A stretch of 64,000 bases of DNA from Ophioceras dolichostomum (lineage: Eukaryota; Ascomycota; Sordariomycetes; Magnaporthales; Ophioceraceae): NCBI GenBank assembly GCA_003049485.1, contig PYST01000057.1:1-64000 (forward strand). The letters run 5' to 3'. The translations under genes and the position numbers were made by a program. Shown here piece after piece: positions 11,979 through 23,556 of the stretch (positions within the stretch are counted from its first letter, which is position 1; each line of letters begins with the position of its first letter). The notes under the pieces are model-generated. The model was not told where the DNA came from and searched no databases. It saw only the letters and a list, made by a program, of their open reading frames with translations.

Positions 11979-12877
11979 GTTGAATGGAGCTCTTGGGGGC
12001 AAGAGAGCAAATACCTTGAGGGTTTTCCGTAGGACACCACCAGGGAGAATAGATGAAAGCAAACTTATTACAGAAGCAACTGGCACACAGTTATTAAAGA
12101 CGATGTTGAGCGGTGCATTTTCATGGATTTCGACTGGTGATTCTCACACTCTTACATACAGCGAGCAGCGACGGGTTTTACGCAACCGCGTAAAACCTCT
12201 GTGGGGGGTCACAGTAGCACACATCTAGTATCCGATAATGTCCCAAAAAAAAAAAAAAAGAAAAAAAAAAAACCCCAAACAGACATGGATGCTCGAATAG
12301 AAGTAGTCTAGCCAGCACAGCACACAAAAGCTGATTTCACCGCATTCACGTATGTTTATGCATAGCTCCGCAAAGTACTCGGGCTTTGAGGTGACCAATT
12401 CACTGATGCATTTGTTAGGGTGCCTCTTGGGAGACCTCCCAATTGAGCCCTCGGGCTGATCATTGGCTGGTTGGGGATAGCAACTCGACGTTCGTACCGT
12501 GGCGAAGCAGCCTGGCGGCCTGAAACGGCGTCATCACACCCCACTTTACCCGTTGCATCTCTACCCCTTGTTAGTGCACCGTCGTGCGTGTCGGACCGTA
12601 GGGCTGGCCTGCCAACCTGATTCCATCCAACTCCAGTTCCTCCCTTCTCAGCAAAGCAATCTATCACGAGGCATCATCAATCAATCAATCACTCAGTCAA
12701 TCGTCAAGCCTCTCTTCTTTTCTCGTCCCTCCCTTGAATTGTCGCCTCCCCTGCTCGGTAATTCCCCTTCTGTTCGTCAATCAGCAGACAGTGAGACCCA
12801 AAGAAACAAACCAGGGCAACACACCCTGCAAACGTCACGCCAAGCCCAAGCCACCATATCTCCTCACCTCAGACAAG
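11979..12877. other. Divergent intergenic region
   Basis: This is shared promoter space of the C2H2-like gene (minus) and the LysM gene (plus). It includes an A-rich run at about 12246-12272 and a pyrimidine-rich leader before 12878. No gene was recognised. Confidence 0.55.
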
Positions 12878-13462
12878 ATGGGCCGCCGCTCGTACTACGA
12901 CACAGACGAGGAGCGCCTCCCCGAAGGCATGCAGCGGATCGGCTACGACGCCGACACCGAGACGTACACGTTCCGCGACGCCGACGGCAGCATCTGGGAG
13001 TCTGCTCCCGGCTCGCGGTACGGCGGGCTTCACAAGGTCTCGAACGGCTCTCCTCCCCGTCGCAACGACGACGACAATGACGGCGACTCCCCCGAAGACA
13101 GCGCGGACCACCCGTTCCTGCCTCCGAACCATCACTACCAAAACCAGAAAACGTCGTGGCGACACGAGCTGATGCCCCTCCTGAACTTTTTTCTGCTCAT
13201 CGGGCTGGTGCTGCTGGGACTGTTCTGGTTCCTGGGCTGGGCGGCGAAGGGTAAGACGGCTTCGTCGGCGGGCGGGGCTGTGATCACGAAGCCCGTCGTG
13301 GTGTGTGGGGAGGGTACTGCCCCGTACGAGATCGTCGATGGGGACACTTGCTGGGCCGTCGCGGAGCAGAAGGGCGTTGGGCTCGAGGCGCTGATGGCTG
13401 CAAACGAGGGGCTCGTGTGCGAGAAGTTGGAGATTGGGCAGACGATTTGCGCACCTGCTTGA
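12878..13462 (+). CDS. Membrane-anchored LysM (CBM50) protein
   Basis: Single-exon gene of 194 aa. The start MGRRSYYDTDEERLPEGMQR and the block YDADTETYTFRDADGSIWES are a conserved N-terminal module seen in fungal LysM-like proteins. A stretch of charged residues leads to one strong membrane segment (NFFLLIGLVLLGLFWFLGW, about residues 106-124). A single LysM domain follows (YEIVDGDTCWAVAEQ...LMAANEGLVCEKLEIGQTIC). There is no signal peptide, so a type II orientation with the LysM domain outside the cytosol or in a lumen is expected. LysM domains bind chitin or related N-acetylglucosamine polymers. Unlike the secreted LysM effectors it is anchored, so an effector role is not supported. The frame runs open further upstream, but this ATG matches the family start. 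Confidence 0.85.
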   Translation: MGRRSYYDTDEERLPEGMQRIGYDADTETYTFRDADGSIWESAPGSRYGGLHKVSNGSPPRRNDDDNDGDSPEDSADHPFLPPNHHYQNQKTSWRHELMPLLNFFLLIGLVLLGLFWFLGWAAKGKTASSAGGAVITKPVVVCGEGTAPYEIVDGDTCWAVAEQKGVGLEALMAANEGLVCEKLEIGQTICAPA

Positions 13463-14408
13463 GATGTGAGAGCGTGGTTGGGTTGGGCCGGGTTGGGGTT
13501 GGTTACTGGTGTCGAGAGACAGAGCCGACCAGCTGAGCTGGTCTTCGGTCGAGATATCCAGACGCACGACCTTTGCGGTGGGAAGAAGACCTTCGGGAAG
13601 CGAGCGGTTTATGTCACTTGCCCCAGATTTCTCTCTCGGTATGGTCATCCTGCGTCCGCTTTGTTATTCCAAAGTTGGGGATCACCTAAGGACAGGCGAG
13701 GGATGGATCAATGGATGCACTACGGGACGAATACACGGTAGTTGATTCGGTCAGCAGCGAGGTCAGACAGCACAGGCTTGAGATTATGGCTGACGATGAT
13801 TATGGTTTCTCTTTTTCTCCTTTATCTCACTCTTGGGACAAATCCGGCATGGCAGATCGATACTATTATGGAGTTCTGCACGGACACGCTCTCTCTAGCA
13901 TTACGATACCAATGCTGAACATCACGTTGCATTCCCTCGCATCTTGCATGTCTCGGTGTTCGGCCCCTATGTCGGGTTTATTAGTATCTCCTTGCAACAC
14001 TCCACCTCTCTGTTGCCATTGAGGGTGCTGATGCTGATACTCAAGCAAGCAAGCTCTGCAGGTACATGAAAGCGCATTATTACTTTCAACATAGTAAATT
14101 TAATGTCTAGTGACACAATGGTATATACTGCACGTCGTGCATACCGGGCAAGTACACGATATTTTCGTGACTATGCCATGCAAAAATGTTCCACCGAGAA
14201 CTCCCAATGCGCCGGCTTCCTCCAGTATATACAATTTGGGTGACATAGTCAAGGTCACCTCGAAACCGCCGCAGCCAAGAAGGTTTGTTCTCCAAACACC
14301 TTGATCTTAATCTAAGAGTGCCCCCATCTACTCATCCAAGTTCTCTCGTCGGAAGGGGGTATGTAGGTAGGCAGTAGGTAGCCAACACGGGCGTGTGCAT
14401 GTCCCGCT
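13463..14408. other. Convergent intergenic region
   Basis: This holds the 3' flanks of the LysM gene and of COX8. A TAGGTAGG motif lies near 14362. No gene was recognised. Confidence 0.55.
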
Positions 14409-14765
14409 CTAGATGTGGCCGTTGGCCATGCCCTGGTAGGCCAATGGCCAGCCCAGGACGAGAGCCATGCCGGGGAAGTAGCTAAATGCACAATGATCTC
14501 ATTGTTAGCCAAAGGTTCTTGAGAAGAGGAGTGCGAGATGTGAGGGGAACACGGGATCGTTGCATGGGTATCCTTACACAGCAGCCGTCTTTCCCGACCT
14601 CTTGATCATCTTAGCCCAGTCGGCACCCTGCGGCTTCTCAGTGACGGGCAGGCGCTGGAACGGATGGGGCTCGAACTGCCTGGCTGCCGCGCGGACGTGC
14701 GTCATGATGGAGAACTGCCGGCGGGTAGCGTTCCGCATGGCGGCACGGGCGATGATGGGCGACAT
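14409..14765 (-). CDS. COX8: Cytochrome c oxidase subunit 8 (VIIc type), mitochondrial
   Basis: Two exons (14765-14578, 14481-14409) join as GT|C TAC to give 86 aa. The N-terminus (MSPIIARAAMRNATRRQFSI) is a mitochondrial presequence rich in Arg and Ala and free of acidic residues. The mature part carries HPFQRLPVTEKPQGADWAKM. The second exon encodes the single inner-membrane helix YFPGMALVLGWPLAYQGMAN. This is the fungal Cox8/VIIc family, a small nuclear-encoded subunit of respiratory complex IV. Length and layout are normal. The ORF before the intron ends in an apparent stop created by the GTAAGG donor, so the intron is required for the membrane helix. Confidence 0.9.
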
Positions 14766-16617
14766 GTTGTATTATAGGTGATGCAGATCGTATATAGGTT
14801 TCGAAGGGAGGAGAGTAGGACAGCAGAGCTGGAGACGGCAGACTGCTGTGACGTATTGGAAAGAGGAGTAGAGAGATAGTGTCCGTACGACCCAAAAAGG
14901 AGTTCTAGGATAGATTGAGTGGAATGGTTGGTAGCAAGATGCCCCGTGGAATCTGATTGGAGATGGTTCTTTGTAGGATGATGAGGACGAGGGAGAGGAA
15001 ACGTATGACCACGACCGTGCCTACGGCAAGCTCTTTTATACCAGACGACAGAAGGCATCGGAGAAAGCCTGCCTTCCGTGAATTTCCTACCCTCTGGTCA
15101 TCCTCGGCGGCGGCTTCCTTTCTGGACCCCTGCCACTGAACCCAAAGCTGGTCATGGGCAAGGCAAGCTCTTCCTCAGCTCCGCCATTATCGTGGGCCGC
15201 TTGGCCCGTTGGTTGGTTGGGCTTGACCAAACCCAAAAAGGAGTGACAGCAACAAAAGTAAAAGGCCACCTGGGAAAAACATTTTCACAGCCTTTTCATA
15301 GACAGGTAATAGGTATCGTGCGATTGTTGGTCCTCACCACGAGATCCAACGACATCCTGCTTCCGCTCCAGCCAATGAGGGAGCGGCCGGCTGCCCAAAG
15401 TAGAAGCCTGTCTGGGGAAGACAGGGGTTGGGTGGGATGATATGGCGGGCTTTGCTGGCCATCCTCGGCCCACCCCGCCGAACTTTTGGGGAGCGATGGG
15501 CTGACCGGGGCCCGCCGTAGTAGATCGACGCACACTGAACCCCGACTCCAATTGTCTCTGTCAGTCATCAGTGTTAATTCTTTTTCGCTGTAAGCTGCGG
15601 CTGAGCCAATGAGAAAAAGAAGTTAAAGATTGAATTTACAACCAATCGCGACGCCGCAGATGCGTCCTCCCTAGAATTTCCGGGCAAATCGAACCACATC
15701 CCCGGGAAGCCTGACGCCTCACTCCTTATCGATGATGATGAGTCGAGATCGGCCTGCCGACGCCACAGCCGCACGCAGCAGCCCCGGGCGGTGACGGAAC
15801 GGCGGGCTTTTCTCGTATGTGTGACGATGCGATGAGACAACATATGCACAACCGGAATCTTGAGAAATGCGATGTGACGGAAGATTCGAGATCTCTCAAT
15901 GGACTTCCCCGCAAATGATGCGATTTTGGCAGTCGGCTCAGGAACCGCATCATGGGAGGTCAGTCGGTCGGCCGGTCGGTCGGTCAAAACTCGAAATAAG
16001 CTTCCACGTGGTCCCTGGAACGGAAACGCACGCACACGACGGGTGGTAGAGAGGGACTGTGTAAGTTCATGTCGGTTGTGGTTGTGGTTGTGGTTGTGTT
16101 TCCTGGGACGGACGCACCGGTGACAGGCGGCACTCGCTGGCGGCTGGTTGAGGCACGCATGACGTTCGGTCTGTTGTTTGTCAGCTTTCCCAACCGTCGG
16201 TAGGTCTAGACTCTGCATCCATCAACTGGTAGGCCGTAACTGATGACCGAAAAATAACCGGAGGGAGTTTCTCGATATTCTCTTGCAGTGAGTTACATAC
16301 TACGGATCGTTTGTTCCTCCCACACGCACATGGAATGTGTTTTTTCCCCTCCTCTCTATGCCCGTTGTTCAGTTATCCCCTTCTCTAATCAAAATTCCGG
16401 GTATCACTTCGTCATACCGAGATGCCCTCGACTCCTAGTGGCCACCTGCAGCTATTTGGGAGTTCCCTGTCTACCCGAATACATCTTTGGGAATTCTTTC
16501 CCGCCTCCCTCCAGTGAAATCTAGTACAAGACCTTGTACGGATAGATCCGAAGCAACATCCAACGCCGTTTCCCCTCCAGGAACCCCTTCACTTCCTAGT
16601 CCGTCCGCCTGCTCCTC
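14766..16617. other. Intergenic region between COX8 and THR1
   Basis: This holds the COX8 promoter (minus strand) and the 3' flank of THR1. Low-complexity DNA includes GGTC tetranucleotides near 15959-15987 and GGTTGT repeats at 16074-16099. A 214-codon minus-strand frame at 15574-16218 has no recognisable protein signature. Confidence 0.5.
16074..16099 (+). repeat. (GGTTGT)n microsatellite
   Basis: Four tandem GGTTGT units plus a partial one, in intergenic DNA. Confidence 0.9.
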
Positions 16618-17868
16618 CTAGTTCCTGATTACCTTGGTCCCCTCCGCAGGCGTGAGAAGCTGCCAGGAACACGTGATATTGCTCTCGCTGAATTTCTTAA
16701 TGATACGCTGGGCGATCGTCTCGAAGTTGTCGGTGGCCAGGGCAAGGATGGTTGGGCCGGCGCCGGAGAGGCAAACACCGAGCAAGCCTGGCTGTGTCTT
16801 CGGCGTCATCGACACGACGATCTCTGTCAGTCCTGGGATCAGCCCCTGCCGGTACGGCTGGTGCAGCTTGTCCTGCATGGCCAGGTAGATGAGGTCCGGG
16901 TCAGGTGGCGACTGGCCGAGCGCGACAGGGAGGAGAGCGATTCTCTGCAAGTTGAACGTCTGTATTCCAGCGACGTCAGGTGTCAGTCATACTCAAGACA
17001 CAGGGATCGAGAATCCACGGCAAGCGACTGGGACTTACCACGTCGTTCCGTGGGTATGCTTCTGGGAGGACTGAGCGGGCGTTGGCGGTCGGCACCTCGA
17101 AGTCGGGGATAATGGCCACGGCCTTGATCTCGGGCGCCCAGGGGAACTTGATGTGGTGGCCGATGTTGTGTGGTGGCTCCGGAGGGCTGATACCGGTGTC
17201 GATACCGCCTGCAGGGGCCGGGAGAACCTCACTAAGGGGAATCTCAGTCCGCGCCACCTCCTCCGGCTTCAATGGGTTCAGGTACGTGCCCACGAAGCCG
17301 CCGAACAGGGCAGCTCCTACGTTGTCGGGATGTCGCTCTGCAGAAGAGAGTAGAAAGTTGACAGAGAAGAGTGTCAGCGAAGGTGTCACGTGTGCAACTT
17401 CGAGAGCGGGCTCGAGGGCACAAAGGGGATGCAAAACCAACCTATCATCAGGCAAAAGTCGAATAACCGATCATCACTCAGATGATCCAACTTGCCAACG
17501 ACCTTCGCCAGCATCACTCCTGCCACGACCGCCGCTCCCGACGAGCCCAACCCTCGCCCAAGAGGGATTGGATTCTTGATGTGCACGTGGGTCTGGCGGG
17601 GGAAGCGTCGCTGGTTGTGGCATCTCAGGACGTAAAGAGCGACGCGAGTGATGAGGTTCGCATCAGGGTCTAGTGGGACCTCGCCGGATTCCTCTCCCTC
17701 GCCCTCGTACGTTACCTGGCAGTTGAGCGCATTTCCGGGCTTCGTTCTGTCGATGGTGACGTGCAGCTCGAGGTAGAGCGACAGGGCGAGGCCGATGACG
17801 TCGAAACCGGGGCCGATGTTGGCGGACGAGCTGGGCGTCCTAATAATAAATGATTCGTTTTCCGCCAT
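16618..17868 (-). CDS. THR1: Homoserine kinase (threonine biosynthesis)
   Basis: Three exons (17868-17442, 17337-17039, 16959-16618) give 355 aa, close to the 357 aa of yeast Thr1. The enzyme phosphorylates L-homoserine with ATP to O-phosphohomoserine, the step before threonine synthase, in the cytosol. It is a GHMP-family kinase. The N-terminal motif SSSANIGPGFDVIGLAL is present. The nucleotide-binding loop IPLGRGLGSSGAAVVAG is at residues 101-117, ERHPDNVGAALFGGFVGTYL bridges the first junction, and the C-terminal GVCLSGAGPTILALA motif is present. Splices are ATA-G|AG-CGA (phase 1) and GTG|ACG (phase 0). A CPC1/Gcn4-like partial site (ATGAGTCGT) lies about 320 nt upstream at 18190-18198. 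It is imperfect, so general amino-acid control is only suggested. Confidence 0.95.
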
Positions 17869-19109
17869 TGCTGATGCAACTGATTGCTGCTGCTGTTGTT
17901 GTCCGTTTTGGGGAAGCTGAACTTTTGGGCTCTGAACCTGAGTGGTACGCCTCGCTCACTTCAGGTAGGTGGTAGGCAGAGTATTTGCTGTGTGTGCGTG
18001 TGTTTGTGTGGTGTGCGGCAGGCAGGATTTAAGCGGCAGCCAGTCGCTGTTCATCTGCTTCAGCAAAACTCAACTGCTGGTCACTGCCGTTATCCGGGAG
18101 CTGTATTGGCCCTTTAGAATTCACCCTCCCCAGGTTTGTATCCTCAATTTCACTCCTGCAATTTCTTGTCTCAATTAACTGATTGCACGATGAGTCGTCG
18201 CTCTTTTGACGTTGCGTTGTGACACGAAAATTCTCCCCGGCTCAGACGAACCGCCCCCCGATTCCGGAGGGCGGGGGCGGGGTCCCAACAACACGACAAC
18301 CAACGGCCGAGCTCGACGAAAGGCGCCCCGGTTGTCTGTCACTCCCTATCAGACCAGGCTTATCTCACGCACACAACTTGCGAATGATGACGCTAACGAT
18401 AATAGCAGCCCGACAGAACCTAGTTGCTCTGTTGAGGGACCTAGGAGCTATGCCTCGAGATCCTGATACTTGGATCACCTGATCGTTCCTCGATTGGAGA
18501 GCTTTCCGTCATTCCATCAGTTATCACGAGTCCAGGCCTTCGCCTTTCACTGCTACAAGCATTCGGTCCGGAACAACGACACTTCATTCAGCCGCATGGC
18601 TCGTGTTAAGCAATAGCTGATAGATATCCCGAAGTGTTCTAAGTTGGCAGTCTCGCAGATTTTGAGAAGTCAAAACGGCCAGTGACAATAACTGATGCTT
18701 GCGTGTGTGAAGAATATCACGGGGAGAGGGGGGAGTTACTCTCAGCGTTGTGCGGCAACCTCTACAACCACCAACCGTCTCACGTAGGACCGGTCATTTG
18801 AGGTATCTAGTGAGACCCTCGTTGGTGCTTTTTTGAGCAGCCAACGAGACTGAAGAGTCCGTGAGCGTGCGAAGAAGCCTCAAAGCATGCCTGAATCACT
18901 TCATCATCAGTGTTGAGTGGTAACATAAAAGGGTCGTCTCCCTGCTCCGTGGGTGCGTTTCCATCTGTCTCCCCCCATCTGTCTCCCCATTTTCTCCATC
19001 TCAAACTCCTCTTCCTCACAGCGGCCTCTGCACAACCAAGCAATCGACTGGCATCAAGAGGCCGATGACCGCCTAGCACGCAAACAAGGCTGAGCGATGC
19101 AGGTCAACA
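17869..19109. other. Divergent intergenic region
   Basis: This is promoter space of THR1 (minus) and of the four-TM protein gene (plus). An imperfect CPC1-like site lies at 18190-18198. No gene was recognised. Confidence 0.55.
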
Positions 19110-20353
19110 ATGTGGCTTTCATGCACGCGACCACATCCCAGAAAACAACCAACACCGCCGGTGCAAAGGCGAAATAACAGCCCGGAAAAGGGAATGGAAG
19201 ACGAAGACGAACTCGTTATTTACCCAAACGGATATCAGTACTACAGAGGGCAACCCCGACCCGAATCAGTAACTTCTCAACCAGAATCGGTCGAAGATAC
19301 CTCAGACTCCTCAGACTCCTCAGACTCAGACTCAGACTCTACCTCAGATTCAGACTCCGGAGACAAACCCCCCGGACCTAGACGCAAACCACCGCGGAGC
19401 AGCTCCAGTAAATACCCATCGAAAGAAGGATCAAGCTCCAACCGGCCGCCAAGGATGGCGACTCCGAACCGGGGGGTAATGAGACCGACCCCGCCCGGGC
19501 CGCCCGGCCCTCCACCACCACCCGGCCCTCTACCATCATGGGGAGGAAGGCCCACAAGCCGTAGTCAGAAGTCCAAGGGGTCTTCAACAACCCAATCGTG
19601 GCCCAGCAGCGACGGCCTCCCGTCGCCTGTTAGCTTCATCCCTAGAGTCGGCAAGTCGTCCCGAAAACCATCACGCCACGATCGGGAAAAGGGCGACCAC
19701 CCGGCGGGCGCATCGACGCTCTGGGCTTGGTTCAAGGTATGGATTTTCCCCGTCTCCTCGCCCCCGCGGCGCTCTCTGGAGAACATCGACGCTCCGGAGA
19801 TCTCACCATAATTAGGGTAACTAAACTACCTAGGTACCTGCCTATTAACCCAAAAAACATCCCTCGCGCGAACCAGGCCCCGTCGATTTGCACCAAAATT
19901 TTCTGGTTCTTCAACCTCGCGAACCTTGCCATATTCACCGCCGCCTGCATCTTGTGCCAGGGCATCCAAGTCGAGCAGCCGGAGATGCGCAAGCTCCTCG
20001 TGGCTCAGGTCTGGGTGGCGGCCATGATATTATCCTCGGTGTTCTTCTCCACCACCACCGGGCTCCGGATCGTGTGCAGGTCCGCCTGGGCCGAGGATCT
20101 GGCGATCCCGAAAACGGTCATGATCATCATCTGCGTCTTGTGGATCTTCATGATGGGGTTCGGCGCGGGTGGCCTGGCCGTCCCCGTGCTGGACTTCATA
20201 TCGGCCAAAGACAATCACCTTGTTATGTCGGGGGTTGAATACTACACACGGAAGTGTCTCAGCGACATTCTGCTCATGGTCAGCTTGGTCGTCATGCCCT
20301 TCTTCTTCCTCATGCTCGCCGTGGCGGAGAGGAAGTTGAAGTCGAAGCTGTAG
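19110..20353 (+). CDS. Unnamed four-TM membrane protein with disordered N-terminus
   Basis: Two exons (19110-19736 and 19877-20353) join as AAG|GCC to give 367 aa. The first half is hydrophilic and low-complexity, with an acidic Ser-Asp run (about residues 58-83) and Pro-rich segments including PPGPPGPPPPPGP. The second half has four clear membrane segments: IFWFFNLANLAIFTAACIL, the region around VWVAAMILSSVFFSTTTGL, MIIICVLWIFMMGFGAGGLA and ILLMVSLVVMPFFFLMLAV. It ends in a short basic tail (ERKLKSKL). I do not recognise the family. The four-helix layout recalls small fungal membrane proteins of unknown function. The start may instead be the in-frame ATG at 19194 (MEDEDELVIYPNG), because the first 28 residues look unlike the rest. 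No signal peptide is present. Confidence 0.7.
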
Positions 20354-23300
20354 AAAAGTGGCTGAGGGCGTTGCTAATGGGGGCATGCTGGATTACGATT
20401 GACGAGGATTCAGAAGGGCTCTGACGATGGAGATATATATCTCTCCATGCCGGGAGGCGAAGGGAGCCAGCGAGTCGGGTGTAGTGATGGCCTAAGTATA
20501 CCGAGACGCAGCATGATGATTCTAAGGGGATGGACCGACGGGTTGGACGCGGCGGCTCAGACAGGTTCTTTCTTCTCATAATCAGCTCCCTCTCTTCTTT
20601 TGCGAGTATATAGGGTGAATAAATCTATCAACAAAAAAGTATCGCGGGCCACCACTCCTAGGGAGATTTTGCCAGATAGAGAGAGCAGAGCGAGCAATGG
20701 CGGGTTGATATTCGTGCTCTGGCACTTGTGAACCTGCAGTATTGACGATCGAGGATCTAATGGTTCCAATACACGCTCCCATGGACTAAAGAGGAACCGG
20801 TAACTTCACGAACACATTCGCGCGCCGTGTATGTACAAGGCGGTGTGAGGCTGACTTTAGCGCAGCCTGCTGGCCTGATATGTATTGCGCCCCTTGTCTT
20901 CCACAGCGCCGGCCTCGGATCGCAAAGTAGCGGACCAATCGGGCGTACCCGGCGCCCTTCGTTTGAGACATTACTCGCCGTGAGCCTTGGTCGGGCAATT
21001 CGTGGCAGTGTCCTCGGGGTCATGGGGGAGGAGAAGAAGGATGGCACTCCGGCACTGTTCAAACGCCGGAAGTGGCCGTCAAGCCGTCCCGCTGTCGTCA
21101 GCTCCCTCAGCAATGTGGATCTTCAGCTGTGGCGAGTGAGCAGACGACGACTCGGCCTCTCCCATCGCATCGGGTACGAGAATCAGGGCCGGCTGATCAT
21201 GTGGCCGTGTGTTGCAAATTCCCTTGGTGGGATAGTGTGGCTGGGGCGGGCTCTTGGACGAACACTGGCTCTGGCAGCACTGGCTATTTTTGGGCGCATG
21301 GATGAACTTTGATGAAGCCTGACGGACACTACCGCAGTAGCCAAACTTTTTACACTCGCAACCCGAAGCCGCTTGCGCGGCCGTCACCTGTCGTTGAAGT
21401 CCAGACTTGAACCAAGCAAGAGTCGTCTTTTTTGCTTGGTCAGGTTCCTGGCTGGTCGTCTAGGTTCCAAAGAGCCCTCCCGCTAGAGAGGCAACCGGTC
21501 CTGTGCCACACTGCGCTTGCTGGTGAAGGTGGAGGATGGAGTCGAGCAAGCGCCGTTACTGTTATATCCATACCGGATGGCCTCTCGAAAATGGACCTAG
21601 AAAAAAACAACGACGGACAAAAAAAAAAAAGGGGGGGGGGGGTGTCGCTCATGGACAAACAACCGGCCAACGACAACGGTCGTACAGATTGCAACCCAGA
21701 CATTTTTCCTCCAGATGAGGAGAAGATCGGTTGGTGATCCGCATCGTGTTTTCGATGATGGTGTCGTCGTTTTGTTTTGCAGATTTTCTTTGTGGCGTTG
21801 AGTTGCGATTGGCGGAGGTCAAACAGGTTTTTTGTCCTCCGCTCTGAGTGTGCACATGCGAATGCGCAAGGCAAAGGGGCCAATGCAAGGCGAAGGGGTT
21901 CATGTTGATTGATGGACAGTTTGACACTTGATACTGGAAAGTGGTAGCAACCAGGCGGCAGCGCAGCTAATAAGCGGCATACCCAAATCGGGGCGGTGGC
22001 AGATTTTTCTGCGCCGGCGCATTGAGTCCCCGGCGGCCGCCTAGCAGCTGTTTCCAGGGTGCATCCAGGATGCGACCAATCAGAGGGCCGCATCAGACTA
22101 CCAGCTGCCCCAGCGACGTCAGACCTGGTATCCTAGACGACCTTTCAGGTGGTACGTACCCAGCTGCGCCCCCCAGTGGTCCTGAAACACAGACTCTCCC
22201 GGCCTTGTCCCTTGAATTACAACCTTCCAAGGCCGCCTTTGCCTGCCTTTTCAATGTCCTGCGGCTTCGAGGATTGAGGAACTGCATTCCAATCTTTATT
22301 CGAGGGGAGTTGACCCTTGTCCAAGACTCCATTGAGCAGCGGAAATCTTGCATCTAATACCTCAGTGTGAAACCGACCATTCGTTCGCATCGACCGCATC
22401 ATTCGCATCTGCTGTGCCGATTCGCTCCAACAAAGTCGCAGGCCGAGTTCGAACCGCGCCCTCCCGTTCCGCAACAGAACTGTGCAACGGGCAACGGCTC
22501 AGCATTGTTGAACGACGGGAAGGTCCCAAGGAAAAAAAGGGGCCAAACCAAAGCGAACTCCGCACGACCAACTCGACCGAGCGCCCTCGCGCCCCCTTTT
22601 CCTTTCCACTGTTGCTGCTGTCCTGCTTCTCTAAGGAACCGTCCGATATCCCATCCCCACGATTACGAACACCTCCTACTGGCCGGTTAATTGGGTCACA
22701 TTCTCTGATCGAGCAAACATCGAGGAAGGCCAAGCAAGGCACGCACGGCGCGGCGGCGCGGAAACAATCCACATTCCCACATTCCAGTCGCAGAGGAGGA
22801 ACTCAAGGGAGGAACTCCAAGGGAGGCACTCAAGAGAGAGGGCCTGCAAGAACCCGGCCACCTAAGATCACGAGCCACGAGCCACGAGCCAACACAGGGC
22901 GCGGAGAACAAGCAACTCACTGCCATTGCTCCGTACTGCCTGCTTTACCACACACACGCCAGCCCGTCCCTTCTCGGTGGTGAACACCGAGTGTACCGCT
23001 TGAAACCATGGCATACAATCGATTAGGCAAGTTCCCAGGCCGCTCTCGGCCCTTCCCTGCTGCAATGCTGTCCTGCTGCCCTCCTTCCCCCAACGTCACT
23101 GCCCCCCTTTGTTCACTGCCTCCGACCTTTTCGCCTCCATAGCGAACATCGCCCTCCTGCCGACCCGTTTCTCTCCACATTCTGCTTCACATTCTTCCCC
23201 GTGGCTGCAGCTGCTTGACTCGGGTTGGACCCTGTCTTTCTTTCGTTCTCCTTGTCCCGGGGACACACTTGAGATCTATCCTGCGTAGACTGTTTGTTGC

Positions 23301-23556
23301 TTGTTCGGCGCAAAAAGGACGTCACCTTCGTCATAGCTGGCTCTTATTGTCGTGAACTTCTTTGTTTGCTTGCACCTCCCCGCCGACGTCAAAAGAGCCT
23401 TCTTCTACTCCATTTGGCCACCTCCACCTCCGCTAGCTCGCTGCACCTTTCCGCGTCTCTAATAATAATATCCGCCCTATCCAACGGTCTTTCTAACTTA
23501 TCGACTGCTCATCAATACATACAGACGACGACTACTTCGACCAACCACCGCGACAG
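20354..23556. other. 3.2-kb region upstream of the chitin synthase
   Basis: No gene was recognised. Open frames such as 20827-21312 (+) overlap frames on the other strand and have no family signature. A homopolymer pair A/G lies at about 21621-21642. Short direct repeats (GGAGGAACTCAAG-like and ACGAGCC units) lie at about 22793-22890. The last 300 nt are pyrimidine-rich, like a long fungal 5' leader. Confidence 0.5.

Noticed and set aside
15574..16218. 214-codon minus-strand frame between COX8 and THR1
   Set aside because: Part of it is the translation of the GGTTGT microsatellite (HNHNHN run). No recognisable protein.
20827..21312. 161-codon plus-strand frame upstream of the chitin synthase
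   Set aside because: Overlapped by a 118-codon frame on the other strand. No family signature or splice structure.
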